NCBI RefSeq assembly: GCF_020515525.1
Contig: NZ_JAIYEP010000016.1
Span: forward strand, 1 to 64,000
Source of the DNA: Rhodococcus yananensis
Lineage (GTDB): Bacteria > Actinomycetota > Actinomycetes > Mycobacteriales > Mycobacteriaceae
Length of the DNA stretch: 64,000 nucleotides
Direction: 5' to 3'
Shown: positions 54,449-63,197 of the stretch, in pieces
How positions within the stretch are numbered: the stretch's first letter is position 1
Layout of the letters: every line of letters starts with the position of its first letter
Program-made: the position numbers and the translations under genes
The notes under the pieces: model-generated
Seen by the model: the letters and a program-made list of their open reading frames with translations, nothing else
Databases searched by the model: none
What the model was told of the DNA's origin: nothing

Positions 54449-55357
54449 ATGGCGTTGAGCGTCGACCACGACACGTTGTACTTCGAGTTCCCCGACGTCC
54501 ACACCGCTGCCGAACTGCGGGTGACCTTCCACCGCACCGTCCGCGTGCCCGACGACGGCAGGGAGTATCCGCTGCCGCCGAGCCTGGGTACGTTCCCGGT
54601 GCGGGTGGTCGGGGACCGCCTGGCGTTGCCCGTGTGGCAGTCGGAGGCGTGTTGGATCAAGTTCGACTGCCGGTATCCGTTCCTGGTCAAGGTCGGCGTC
54701 GGCGATGTGAACGCGGTGACCGGTGGGGCGTGGTCACCCGAACCGGATTTCGACGGCGAGGACTACTTCGAAGTGCCCGAGCAGCCGTGGCTCGACGGGT
54801 TCTGCGTCGAGCGGGGGTCGGTGCGGCAGTTCGTCGCCGCGCGGCTCGGTGAGGGCCGCACGGTGGAGGAGCAGCTGTCCGAATCACCGGCGCTCGGGGG
54901 TGTGCGGATCGTCGCGTATCCCCTCCGGGCCGAGGTCTGGGAGAAGCGACGGAAGGAGCGGGAGCAGGAGCCGGTGCGGATGTTCTCGGTGATGCCTGCG
55001 GCGATGGGCCTCGGCGCCGGCGGCGCCGTCACGCAGGGCATCGCCACACCCGTCGAAGTGCCGGGCGCGTGGGATCTCGGGCAGTCCTCGACCGTGCGTG
55101 TCGATCTGCTCGACAGCGCCCGGTGGCACGACCTCACGGGCGCGCCGCCGCCGACCGAGCCGCTCACCGCCGCCGAGTACGCCGCACGCGGCTACCCGTG
55201 GTTCGAGCTCTACGACGAAGCGCCGGCGCGCGCCGGATCGCCGGGGCTCGCGGCGGTCGAGTCGGTGTCCGAGATCGCGAAACGGAAGGGGACACCGCTC
55301 GACGACGCGGGAGTGGAGACCGGCGAACCGATCCGGATCCGGCGACGGCACGTCTGA
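54449..55357 (+). CDS. Conserved hypothetical protein
   Basis: A 302-residue protein that I cannot assign. It begins MALSVDHDTLYFEFPDVHTAAELRVTFHRTVRVPDDG and includes CWIKFDCRYPFLVKVGVGDVNAVTG, a mostly beta N-terminal half. A helical basic segment (EVWEKRRKEREQEP) and AMGLGAGGAVTQGIATPVEVPGAWDLG follow, with a Pro/Ala-rich C-terminal part. There is no signal peptide. The ATG at 54449 follows AAGGGCTGGGGATGTC. It stands alone between divergent fadD and convergent pcd. Confidence 0.7.
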   Translation: MALSVDHDTLYFEFPDVHTAAELRVTFHRTVRVPDDGREYPLPPSLGTFPVRVVGDRLALPVWQSEACWIKFDCRYPFLVKVGVGDVNAVTGGAWSPEPDFDGEDYFEVPEQPWLDGFCVERGSVRQFVAARLGEGRTVEEQLSESPALGGVRIVAYPLRAEVWEKRRKEREQEPVRMFSVMPAAMGLGAGGAVTQGIATPVEVPGAWDLGQSSTVRVDLLDSARWHDLTGAPPPTEPLTAAEYAARGYPWFELYDEAPARAGSPGLAAVESVSEIAKRKGTPLDDAGVETGEPIRIRRRHV

Positions 55358-55387
55358 TCCGGCAGCGGCGTTCGATCAGGTTCTGCA

Positions 55388-56893
55388 TCAACCGAATTCG
55401 ACTCCCTGCGCGAGCGGAAGCCCGTCCGAACGGTTCACCGTGTTCGTGGCCCGGCGCATGTACGCCTTCCACGAATCCGACCCGGACTCGCGCCCGCCCC
55501 CGGTCGCCTTCTCGCCGCCGAACGCCCCGCCGATCTCGGCACCCGACGTTCCGATGTTCACATTGGTGATCCCACAGTCGGAGCGCTCCAGGAACCGTTC
55601 GGCCTCCCGCTGATCGGTGGTGAAGATCGCCGACGACAATCCCTGCGGGACACCGTTGTGCAGCGCGATCGCCTCGTCGAAGTCGTCGTAGCCCAGCAGG
55701 TACAGGACGGGGGCGAACGTCTCCTCCCGCACGATTTCGGTCTGCGCCGGCATCCGCACCAGTGCGGGTGTGACGTACACACCGCCCGGGAGGACCTCCA
55801 CCCGCTCGCCGCCGGTGATCACGGTGCCGCCGTCGTGTGCGGCACGGTCGAGTGCGGCGCGCATCGCCTCGTACGCGCGCTCGGAGATCAGCGGTCCGAC
55901 GAGGACTCCCTCGTCGAACGGATTTCCCACACGCAGACCCGAATACGCTTTCGCGATGCGGCCTTCCAGCTCCGCCGCGATCGACCGGTGCACGATCACG
56001 CGGCGCAGGGTGGTGCAACGTTGACCGGCGGTGCCCGCGGCGGCGAACACGATTCCGCGGACGGCGAGGTCGAGGTCCGCGGACGGCGCCACCACCGCGG
56101 CGTTGTTTCCGCCGAGCTCGAGCAGGCAACGTCCGAACCTCGCGGCGACCCGGGGCCCGACCTCGCGTCCCATCGGCACCGACCCGGTTGCGCTGACCAA
56201 TGCCACCCGCGGATCGTCGACGAGTGCCTCGCCGACGGTCGCATCGCCGAGCAGGACGTGGTGCAGACCGTCGGGGGCGCCCACGTCGGTTGCGGCCCGC
56301 CGGAGCAGCGCATCGCACGCGAGTGCCGTGAGCGGCGTGACCTCCGACGGCTTCCACACCACCGGATCCCCGCACACGAGCGCGATCGCGGTGTTCCACG
56401 ACCACACGGCGACCGGGAAGTTGAATGCCGAGATCACCCCCACCACCCCCAGCGGATGCCACGTCTCCATCAGCCGGTGACCGGGACGTTCCGAGGGCAT
56501 GGTTCGTCCGTACAACTGACGTGACAGACCGACCGCGAAGTCGCAGATGTCGATCATCTCCTGCACCTCGCCGAGCGCCTCCGACGGGATCTTCCCGGCC
56601 TCGAGCGTGACCAGTGTCGCGAGGTCCTCCTTGTGCTCGACCAGCAGTTCACCGAACCGTCGGACGAGCCTTCCGCGTTGCGGGGCGGGAACATCGCGCC
56701 ACCGGTCGAACGCTGCCGACGCCGCACCGAGCGCCGCGTCGACCTGCCGCGCGGTGTGCGGACGTATGTGCGCGAGCACACTGCCGTCGACGGGCGTCGT
56801 GACCGTCAGCGGGCCGTCCCCGTCGGGAATTGTGACGCCGCACTGCGCGGCGGCGGTGCGGGCGTGGGCGCGGAATCGGTCCGACGTATTCAC
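55388..56893 (-). CDS. pcd: L-piperidine-6-carboxylate dehydrogenase (ALDH7-type aldehyde dehydrogenase)
   Basis: A 501-residue NAD-dependent aldehyde dehydrogenase of the antiquitin group. The active site has E259 in LLELGGNNA and C293 in GTAGQRCTTLRR, and PLGVVGVISAFNFPVAVWSWN forms the coenzyme region. Next to lat and lrp it should oxidise the semialdehyde (piperideine-6-carboxylate) produced by lysine 6-transamination to 2-aminoadipate. The start is GTG at 56893. It diverges from lrp, with only 36 nt between the starts, so Lrp control is likely. Confidence 0.92.
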   Translation of the reverse strand: MNTSDRFRAHARTAAAQCGVTIPDGDGPLTVTTPVDGSVLAHIRPHTARQVDAALGAASAAFDRWRDVPAPQRGRLVRRFGELLVEHKEDLATLVTLEAGKIPSEALGEVQEMIDICDFAVGLSRQLYGRTMPSERPGHRLMETWHPLGVVGVISAFNFPVAVWSWNTAIALVCGDPVVWKPSEVTPLTALACDALLRRAATDVGAPDGLHHVLLGDATVGEALVDDPRVALVSATGSVPMGREVGPRVAARFGRCLLELGGNNAAVVAPSADLDLAVRGIVFAAAGTAGQRCTTLRRVIVHRSIAAELEGRIAKAYSGLRVGNPFDEGVLVGPLISERAYEAMRAALDRAAHDGGTVITGGERVEVLPGGVYVTPALVRMPAQTEIVREETFAPVLYLLGYDDFDEAIALHNGVPQGLSSAIFTTDQREAERFLERSDCGITNVNIGTSGAEIGGAFGGEKATGGGRESGSDSWKAYMRRATNTVNRSDGLPLAQGVEFG

Positions 56894-56929
56894 GGGTGGG
56901 GTCCTTTCACGCTCGGCTACCCTGCGCTG

Positions 56930-57376
56930 GTGGTGGAATCGAAGGAATCGTTGGACGAGGTGGACAGGCTGCTGCTACGCGAACTGGTGGTCGACGGGCG
57001 CTCCACGCTGTCGGCGCTCGCGGACAAGGCCGGGTTGTCGATCTCGGCTGTGCAGTCGCGGGTGCGCAGACTCGAATCCCGCAACGTGATCCGCGGGTAC
57101 ACCGCGAAGGTGGACCCGGAGGCCCTCGGGCTGATGCTGTCGGCGTTCGTGGCGATCACCCCTCTCGACCCGTCTCAACCCGACGACGCGCCCGCGCGGT
57201 TGCGGCACATCGCCGCCATCGAATCGTGTCACTCGGTCGCGGGCGACGAAAGCTACATCCTGCTCGTGCGTGTCGCGTCGCCGCGTGAACTCGAGCATCT
57301 GCTCCAGGAGATCCGCGCGACGGCGAACGTGGCGACGCGCAGCACCGTCGTTCTACAGACATTTTATGAGCGATGA
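56930..57376 (+). CDS. lrpA: Lrp/AsnC-family regulator of lysine catabolism
   Basis: A 148-residue Lrp-type regulator. The N-terminal helix-turn-helix is LDEVDRLLLRELVVDGRSTLSALADKAGLSISAVQSRVRRLESRNVIRGYTA. The C-terminal RAM ligand domain has CHSVAGDESYILLVRVAS. The start is one of two consecutive GTG codons (56930, 56933). It sits between divergent pcd and downstream lat, the lysine catabolic genes. The M. tuberculosis LrpA in the same setting controls lat. Lysine or a related amino acid is the probable effector. Confidence 0.9.
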   Translation: MVESKESLDEVDRLLLRELVVDGRSTLSALADKAGLSISAVQSRVRRLESRNVIRGYTAKVDPEALGLMLSAFVAITPLDPSQPDDAPARLRHIAAIESCHSVAGDESYILLVRVASPRELEHLLQEIRATANVATRSTVVLQTFYER

Positions 57377-57444
57377 CGGGTAACGACCGGGAAACTTTCC
57401 GAAAGGTAAGGCTTGTGCGCCAAAAATTCACGTAGCCTCGGGGT

Positions 57445-58779
57445 ATGAGCACTGCAGTCCGGAGTACCGGCGGTGCCGACCGGTCGGCGCCGAACCGCGT
57501 TCACGACGTCCTCGCCGAGCACATCCTGGCCGACGGCTTCCCGATGGTCCTCGACCTGGACCGATCGAAGGGGGTGCGTCTCGTCGATGCGCGCGACGGC
57601 GCGGTGCTGCTGGACATGTTCGGGTTCTTCGCGTCGTCGGCGCTCGGGATGAACCACCCCGATCTGGTCGACGATCGCGCGTTCCGCGACGAGCTCGTCG
57701 CCGTCGCCGCGAACAAGCCCAGCAACTCGGACATCTACAGCGTGCCCATGGCCCGGTTCGTCGAGACGTTCGCGAGGGTGCTCGGCGACCCGTCGCTGCC
57801 CCACCTGTTCTTCGTCGACGGCGGCGCCCTCGCCGTCGAGAACGCGCTCAAGGCCGCGTTCGACTGGAAGAGCCGGCTCAACGAGACGCGCGGACTCGAT
57901 CCCGCGCTGGGCACCCGCGTGCTGCACCTGACCGAGGCGTTCCACGGGCGAACCGGGTACACGATGTCGCTCACGAACACGGACCCGGTGAAGACCGACC
58001 GGTTCCCGAAGTTCGACTGGCCGCGCATCGATGCGCCCTACCTGTGCGAGGGCCGGGACGTGGTCGCCGCGGAGGGGCACGCGCTCGCGCAGGCCCGCGT
58101 CGCCTTCGCGGCACATCCCCACGACATCGCCTGCTTCGTCGCCGAACCCATCCAGGGGGAGGGCGGCGACAACCACTTCCGTCCCGAGTTCTTCCGCGCG
58201 ATGGAGCACCTGTGTCGCGAGCACGACGCGTTGCTGATCGTCGACGAGGTGCAGACCGGGGTGGGCATGACCGGCACGACGTGGGCGTACCAACAGTTCG
58301 GTATCGCCCCCGACATCGTCGCGTTCGGGAAGAAGACCCAGGTGTGCGGCATCATGGCCGGTGGTCGCCTCGACGACGTACCCGAGAACGTGTTCGCGGT
58401 GTCGTCGCGGCTCAACTCCACGTGGGGAGGCAACCTGACCGACATGGTGCGGGCGCGACGCATCCTCGAAGTGATCGAACGTGACCGGCTCGTCGACCGC
58501 GCCCGCCTCACCGGCGCGCATCTGCTGGCGGGTCTGCGTCACCTCGCCACCGTGCACCCGACCGTCACCGAGCCGCGCGGTCGCGGCTTGATGTGTGCGA
58601 TCACGCTTCCCACCGAGGAATTCCGGGATGCGGTGCTGACCCGGCTGTACCGCGACGAGCACGTCCTCATGATCGGGTCGGGTGAGCGGAGCATCCGATT
58701 CCGGCCCCCGTTGACGGTCACGACGGCGGAGTTGGACGAGGCCCTCGACGCCCTCGATCGGGTCCTCGCCGCCTCCTGA
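57445..58779 (+). CDS. lat: L-lysine 6-transaminase
   Basis: A 444-residue class III aminotransferase that moves the epsilon-amino group of lysine to 2-oxoglutarate. Motifs: FFVDGGALAVENALKAAF (cofactor phosphate region), FVAEPIQGEGGDNHF, LLIVDEVQTGVGMTGT (Asp to PLP) and VAFGKKTQVCG, whose lysines (296/297) include the PLP Lys. SSRLNSTWGGNLTDM is also typical of LAT. The product cyclises and is oxidised by the neighbouring Pcd. Promoter sequence lies in the 68 nt after lrp, which is AT-rich. Confidence 0.95.
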   Translation: MSTAVRSTGGADRSAPNRVHDVLAEHILADGFPMVLDLDRSKGVRLVDARDGAVLLDMFGFFASSALGMNHPDLVDDRAFRDELVAVAANKPSNSDIYSVPMARFVETFARVLGDPSLPHLFFVDGGALAVENALKAAFDWKSRLNETRGLDPALGTRVLHLTEAFHGRTGYTMSLTNTDPVKTDRFPKFDWPRIDAPYLCEGRDVVAAEGHALAQARVAFAAHPHDIACFVAEPIQGEGGDNHFRPEFFRAMEHLCREHDALLIVDEVQTGVGMTGTTWAYQQFGIAPDIVAFGKKTQVCGIMAGGRLDDVPENVFAVSSRLNSTWGGNLTDMVRARRILEVIERDRLVDRARLTGAHLLAGLRHLATVHPTVTEPRGRGLMCAITLPTEEFRDAVLTRLYRDEHVLMIGSGERSIRFRPPLTVTTAELDEALDALDRVLAAS

Positions 58780-58792
58780 CCCGCACGGGTCA
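58777..58792. terminator. Palindrome containing both stop codons of convergent lat and the kinase-regulator gene
   Basis: TGACCCGCACGGGTCA is a 6-7 bp inverted repeat around CAC. Its left end is the lat stop (58777-58779) and its right end, read on the minus strand, is the stop of the opposing gene (58790-58792). It may act as a compact bidirectional terminator, though the stem is short. Confidence 0.4.
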
Positions 58793-60385
58793 CCGCGTCG
58801 TGGCCTCGAGATGCGTCAGGACCGCGAGGACACGGCGATGGTCCTCCGGTTCGGGATGCAGACCCAACTTCAGGAAGATCGAGCGGATGTGCGCCTCGAC
58901 GGTGCGTTCGCCGAGGAACAGCGACGCACCGATCGCCCGATTCGACCGGCCCTGCGCCATGAGACCCAGTACCTCACGTTCGCGCGCGGACAACTCGTCG
59001 ATGGGCTGCGTCGAGGTGTGCGGGCGCGACACCATGCGGCTCACGACACCCGGATCGATCGCCGACCCCCCATCGGCGACGCGATGCAGCGAGTCGACGA
59101 ACTCGTCGACGTCGGCGACCCGATCCTTGAGCAGATACCCGACCCCGCTCGCGCCGGCCGCCAACAGATCCATCACGTACTCGGATTCGACGTACTGCGA
59201 CAACAACAGCACCGCGGTCTCCGGGAACTCCGTGCGGATACGCTGCGCCGCCTCGATTCCCTCCACCGTGTGCGACGGCGGCATCCTGATGTCGACGACC
59301 GCCACGTCCGGCCGTTCGTGTTCGACGAGTTCGAGGAGTCCTGTTGCGTCCCCGGCCTCCCCGGCCACCTCGATCCCCTCCTCGGTCAGCAGACTGCGGA
59401 TCCCCTCCCGCAGCAGCACCGAATCATCGGCGAGCACCACGCGCAACGACCGATGGGTGCGATGCCGGTATCCGCCGCTGCGCGCGACGTCGCGTGGCTG
59501 CGGTGCCGACCACACCTGTGTGTCCCCGCTCGTCTCCAGGGCGGCCTGCGCCGCCTGGGAGAACTCCTGACACGACCCGAATCGGTCGTCGCGGTCCTTC
59601 GCGAGTGCCCGCGCGATCACCGCGTCCATCGCGGCCGGCACGCGCGGCGCGGTCGCGCTCGGCCGGGGGATCGGGCTGTGCGCGTGACCGTGCCACAGCT
59701 GCGGCAGCGTCCGACCCGGGTACGGCGGATGGCCGGTGAGCAGATGGAAGAAGGTGCAGCCCAGCGAGTACTGGTCGGCGCGGTGGTCCAGCGCGACGGA
59801 CGTGTCGAACTGCTCGGGTGCGGCGTTCTGCAGGCTCGCCGCGAACGTGCCCGTACGGGTCAGGCGCCCCGTCTCGTCGAGCGCTTTGGCGATCCCGAAG
59901 TCGGCGAGCAACACCCGCTCGGCCTCCTCGCCGCTCACGGCGTCGGCGACGAGGATGTTCGCGGGTTTCACGTCGCGATGCAGGACGCCCGCGTGATGCG
60001 CGTGATCGAGCGCCTTACCGGTTTCGGTGAGGATGTGCACGGCCCGCCCCGGAGCGACGGGACCGGTCACCGCGAGATCCGCCGCCGTCGCACCGGCCAC
60101 GTACTGCATCGTCAACCACGATCGACCGTCGCACCGTCCACAGTCGTAGATCTGCACGATGTTGGGGTGCTCGAACCGTGCGACGTGTGCGGCCTCCCGC
60201 TCGAAGCGGGTCGCGACGTACTCGTCGGACGTCAGCGACGGATGCAGCACCTTCAGCGCGACCGAGCGGGGCAGGTGCGGATGTGCTGCGAGATACACGG
60301 CGGCCATCCCGCCCACACCGAGCAGCTTCTCGATCGTGTACCCGGCGAACTCCGAGCCCGGCCGCAGTTCCCCGCTCCATCCCAC
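58790..60385 (-). CDS. Ser/Thr protein kinase fused to a NarL-type response regulator
   Basis: A 531-residue polypeptide with three domains. Residues about 14-285 form a Hanks-type kinase: Gly loop LLGVGGMAAVYLA, Lys45, catalytic LHRDVKPANIL with D138, DFG at 162-164 and AAPEQF. After a short linker (about 286-312), a receiver domain (314-435) has D320/D321, phosphoacceptor D365 in VVDIRM, and K420. A LuxR helix-turn-helix follows (about 463-525, LSAREREVLGLMAQGRSNRAIG...ERTVEAHI). AGGAGG seven bases upstream supports GTG at 60385; a GTG at 60457 overlapping the histidine kinase stop is possible. One output regulator could thus answer two kinds of kinase. Confidence 0.88.
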   Translation of the reverse strand: MGWSGELRPGSEFAGYTIEKLLGVGGMAAVYLAAHPHLPRSVALKVLHPSLTSDEYVATRFEREAAHVARFEHPNIVQIYDCGRCDGRSWLTMQYVAGATAADLAVTGPVAPGRAVHILTETGKALDHAHHAGVLHRDVKPANILVADAVSGEEAERVLLADFGIAKALDETGRLTRTGTFAASLQNAAPEQFDTSVALDHRADQYSLGCTFFHLLTGHPPYPGRTLPQLWHGHAHSPIPRPSATAPRVPAAMDAVIARALAKDRDDRFGSCQEFSQAAQAALETSGDTQVWSAPQPRDVARSGGYRHRTHRSLRVVLADDSVLLREGIRSLLTEEGIEVAGEAGDATGLLELVEHERPDVAVVDIRMPPSHTVEGIEAAQRIRTEFPETAVLLLSQYVESEYVMDLLAAGASGVGYLLKDRVADVDEFVDSLHRVADGGSAIDPGVVSRMVSRPHTSTQPIDELSAREREVLGLMAQGRSNRAIGASLFLGERTVEAHIRSIFLKLGLHPEPEDHRRVLAVLTHLEATTR

Positions 60386-60453
60386 GGCTGCACCTCCTGC
60401 CGCCCCCTCATCATTGAACTCCCCCGGCGCGGATGACGGAACCCCGCCGATGC

Positions 60454-62268
60454 TCACGGCGGGGCGAGCGGCAGAACCACCGACAGCGTCGTTCCCCGCC
60501 CGCGTGGGCTGTCCAGCATCAACGCGCCGCCGAGCGCGGAAGCGCGGTCGGCCAACCCGTCGATGCCGCCACCCGGACGTGTGGTGGCGCCACCGCACCC
60601 GTCGTCGCGGACCGTCAGGACCAGCGTCTCGTCGTGGGTCTCCAAGGTGATGAGAACCGACGTGGCACCGGAGTGTTTGACCGCATTGGTCACCGACTCG
60701 GCGGCGATGAGGTGGGCGGCGAGTTCGATCCGTTTCGACACCCGGCCGGCGAGCCGATCGTCGACGCGGACCGGGATCGGTGCGCGTTCGGCCATCGACT
60801 TCAGCGCGACGGCGAGTCCGCGTTCGGCGAGCATCGGCGGATACACACCGCGCGCGACCTCACGCAACTCGCGCAGCGACGCGTCGATCTCGGCCGCGCA
60901 GTCGCCGATCAACCGCCGGGTCTGCAACAGGTCGTCGGAGCGTTGCGCGCGACGCAGCAGGATCGACGCCGCGACGAGTCGCTGTTGGGTGCCGTCGTGC
61001 AGATACCGTTCGAGTCGTTTGCGTTGCACATCGCCCGCGGTGACGATGCGTTCGCGGGAGCGACGCACCTCGTCGAGTTGTTCACGCAGTTCCCGTTGCA
61101 GCCGGTCGTGGTCGAGCGCGAGGGTTGCGGCACCGCGCAGGGACGCAAGCAGTTCGGGTTGGGTTTCGAGCGTGGCGTCGTAGACCAACGCCGCGACGGG
61201 AACACCGCTGCGTTCGAGGATCGCGTACGCGTGTGTCGCCGAATCCCGGGGCAGCGCAGCGACGGTGCCGTCGGCGTCGACGTATGTGCCGTCGCGGTAG
61301 GTCCACAGTTGCAGGCCGGGGTCGCGCACCGCGCGGCGCAGCGAGTCGACGAAACCGGCGTCGAGCGGGGCCTCCCCGATATCGACCATCACGTCGGTGA
61401 CGGCGGCACGTGCGAGCCGGTAGCGGACGAGCCCGACCACGACGGCCAGCGGGAACAGTGCGGCCGCCGGATACCGCAGGTTCAGGATCCACGCGTACGG
61501 TGATCCGGCGGGACTGACCGCCACGGACAGGATCGCGATGGTCGCGACACCGGCGACCGCGCCGGCGACACCGAGGGGCGCGAATCCTGCGCGGTAGGCC
61601 GCGGTCTCGCGGGTGAACCGGATGATCACGGCGACCACGAGCAGCACCGTGAGCAGAACCGCGACCGTGCCCACCGTGACCTGGACGGCGTCGGCGACCG
61701 TGGGGTCGTGCCGGATCAGCAGCAGATTGACGGACGTCGACGGGTGCGGGGTGTCCACGGCGCGCGGATCGAAGAACATCCATTCGGCGACGACACCGAC
61801 GGTTGCGGCGACCCACGCCGCCGCGACGAGTGTCCGCTCCGGGCGGTGGGTGAGCCGTCCCGTGGGGAAACCCAACACGACCTGCATCAACAGCGGCAGG
61901 TACAGATTGGTGACGGTGACCCCGACGGTGAAGGCGACGGGATCACCGGACCGGCGGAGCCCACCCACCAGCCAGAGCAGCCCGGCCGCGACGAGCAGTA
62001 CACCGGTCAGGTCGTGCGGTCGACTTCTCCACGCGACGGCGCCGGACAGGACGAACGCGAGGCCCGCGATGATGTACAGCGCCAGTTCGGTACCGCCGAA
62101 CACGGGCAGGAACGGACCCTGCGCGGCGGCGAAGGATTCGCGGGGACCGAGCAGGAGACTGCGCGCCGGATCGTGCCGTGCGGTATCGGAACGGTCGGTG
62201 AGCCCGACCACGAGGGCGACGAGCACCACGACGAGCGCACCCACCGCCACCATCGTCCGACGACTCAC
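60454..62268 (-). CDS. Membrane histidine kinase (NarL/DesK type) upstream of the kinase-regulator fusion
   Basis: A 604-residue sensor kinase. The N-terminal 290 residues hold about seven hydrophobic segments (for example LALYIIAGLAFVLSG, LLMQVVLGFP, VAVLLTVLLVVAVII). A GAF-like or PAS-like stretch follows to about 390, then a coiled coil. The HisKA_3 box RKRLERYLHDGTQQRLV has H424, and the ATPase domain has AAHLIAAESVTNAVKHSGA and GGGIDGLADRASALGG. The GTG at 62268 has GAGGAGG just upstream. It is probably co-transcribed with the fusion gene 68 nt downstream, its obvious receiver partner. Confidence 0.9.
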   Translation of the reverse strand: MSRRTMVAVGALVVVLVALVVGLTDRSDTARHDPARSLLLGPRESFAAAQGPFLPVFGGTELALYIIAGLAFVLSGAVAWRSRPHDLTGVLLVAAGLLWLVGGLRRSGDPVAFTVGVTVTNLYLPLLMQVVLGFPTGRLTHRPERTLVAAAWVAATVGVVAEWMFFDPRAVDTPHPSTSVNLLLIRHDPTVADAVQVTVGTVAVLLTVLLVVAVIIRFTRETAAYRAGFAPLGVAGAVAGVATIAILSVAVSPAGSPYAWILNLRYPAAALFPLAVVVGLVRYRLARAAVTDVMVDIGEAPLDAGFVDSLRRAVRDPGLQLWTYRDGTYVDADGTVAALPRDSATHAYAILERSGVPVAALVYDATLETQPELLASLRGAATLALDHDRLQRELREQLDEVRRSRERIVTAGDVQRKRLERYLHDGTQQRLVAASILLRRAQRSDDLLQTRRLIGDCAAEIDASLRELREVARGVYPPMLAERGLAVALKSMAERAPIPVRVDDRLAGRVSKRIELAAHLIAAESVTNAVKHSGATSVLITLETHDETLVLTVRDDGCGGATTRPGGGIDGLADRASALGGALMLDSPRGRGTTLSVVLPLAPP

Positions 62269-62481
62269 CGGACCTCCTCACCGAACCGTTCCAGTTTCCT
62301 CCCGATCCGCCCGGTGATCCACCGTGCCTGCACGGACCGGCGCACGGTGCGGACACGGCGACGATTTCCGGGGACGGCACGGATTCGCGGACGAGCTCAT
62401 CGGCGGAGAGTTCTCGGTGTGGCCGGAACGCCGGACACGGGACGCGGTAACGGAAGTGCCGCAACAACAAAGGAGTGGAAC

Positions 62482-62580
62482 ATGATCTGGCTGCTCATCG
62501 ACGCGGTGTACCTCTTCCTGTGGGGTCTGCTTTCGAGCGATGCACGCATCAAGCACGATGTCCGGCAACTCGAGCGCTAG
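62482..62580 (+). CDS. 32-residue single-helix membrane peptide
   Basis: A short reading frame with an excellent ribosome binding site (AAAGGAGTGGAAC-ATG). The peptide has a hydrophobic helix (MIWLLIDAVYLFLWGLL) and a polar end, SSDARIKHDVRQLER. The end resembles the SDxRLKxD opening of peptidase S74 (intramolecular chaperone) domains. The rest of such a domain appears in the next gene, 13 nt downstream in another frame. It may be an independent small protein. Confidence 0.55.
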   Translation: MIWLLIDAVYLFLWGLLSSDARIKHDVRQLER

Positions 62581-62593
62581 CGAGGAGATTCCT

Positions 62594-63127
62594 GTGGAAC
62601 TGTCGGTTGCAGGCACGGACGGCACACGGACCGTCGACGCATCGTGTGCGGGTCGTCCGACGGAGGTCGCCGACACGCTCCCCGAGCTCCCCGGGCGGTG
62701 GGTTTCCACCGCCCGGGGGCGGTGGCGGGCACGGATCTCGGCGTGCAGCCGACATCCCGTCGCCTGGATGCACTCGGCGCTCACCCGCAGGCGTGGCTTC
62801 TCGGGACGGACACCGGTGTCCGCCGACGACGTGCTCGCTCGACTCGGGGAACTCCCGGTCAGCGAATGGACGTACGGGTTCGATGACCGCAGCGTCCGGC
62901 ACCTCGGGCCGATGGCGCAGGACTTCGCGGCGGCGTTCGCGCTGGGACATTCGGAACGGCGGATATCGGCGGTCGACGCGAACGGTGTGTGCATGGCGGC
63001 GATCCAGGCGCTCTACCGCAGGGTCCTCGCGCTCGAGGCCGCACAGCTCGGGGGACGTCCCGCGATCGGTGCGGACCCCGCTCCCGCCGCGGAATCGGGG
63101 AGCATCACGGACCGTCCTTCGCGGTGA
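62594..63127 (+). CDS. S74/tail-fibre chaperone-like domain protein
   Basis: A 177-residue protein. Residues about 78-145 match the C-terminal part of actinobacterial S74-type domains: DDVLARLGELPVSEWTYG, RHLGPMAQDFAAAF and RISAVDANGVCMAAIQALYRRV. The first 75 residues have no match I recognise and the normal SDxRLK opening is missing. The GTG at 62594 has GAGGAG six bases upstream. S74 domains usually end phage tail spikes and surface fibres and fold them; here no fibre precedes it. Function unknown. Confidence 0.65.
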   Translation: MELSVAGTDGTRTVDASCAGRPTEVADTLPELPGRWVSTARGRWRARISACSRHPVAWMHSALTRRRGFSGRTPVSADDVLARLGELPVSEWTYGFDDRSVRHLGPMAQDFAAAFALGHSERRISAVDANGVCMAAIQALYRRVLALEAAQLGGRPAIGADPAPAAESGSITDRPSR

Positions 63128-63197
63128 GGACCGGGGACCCGCGGGTTCCCGGGACTCCGGATCAGCGCTCGCCGGACACGCGCCGTAGCCTGTCGGC

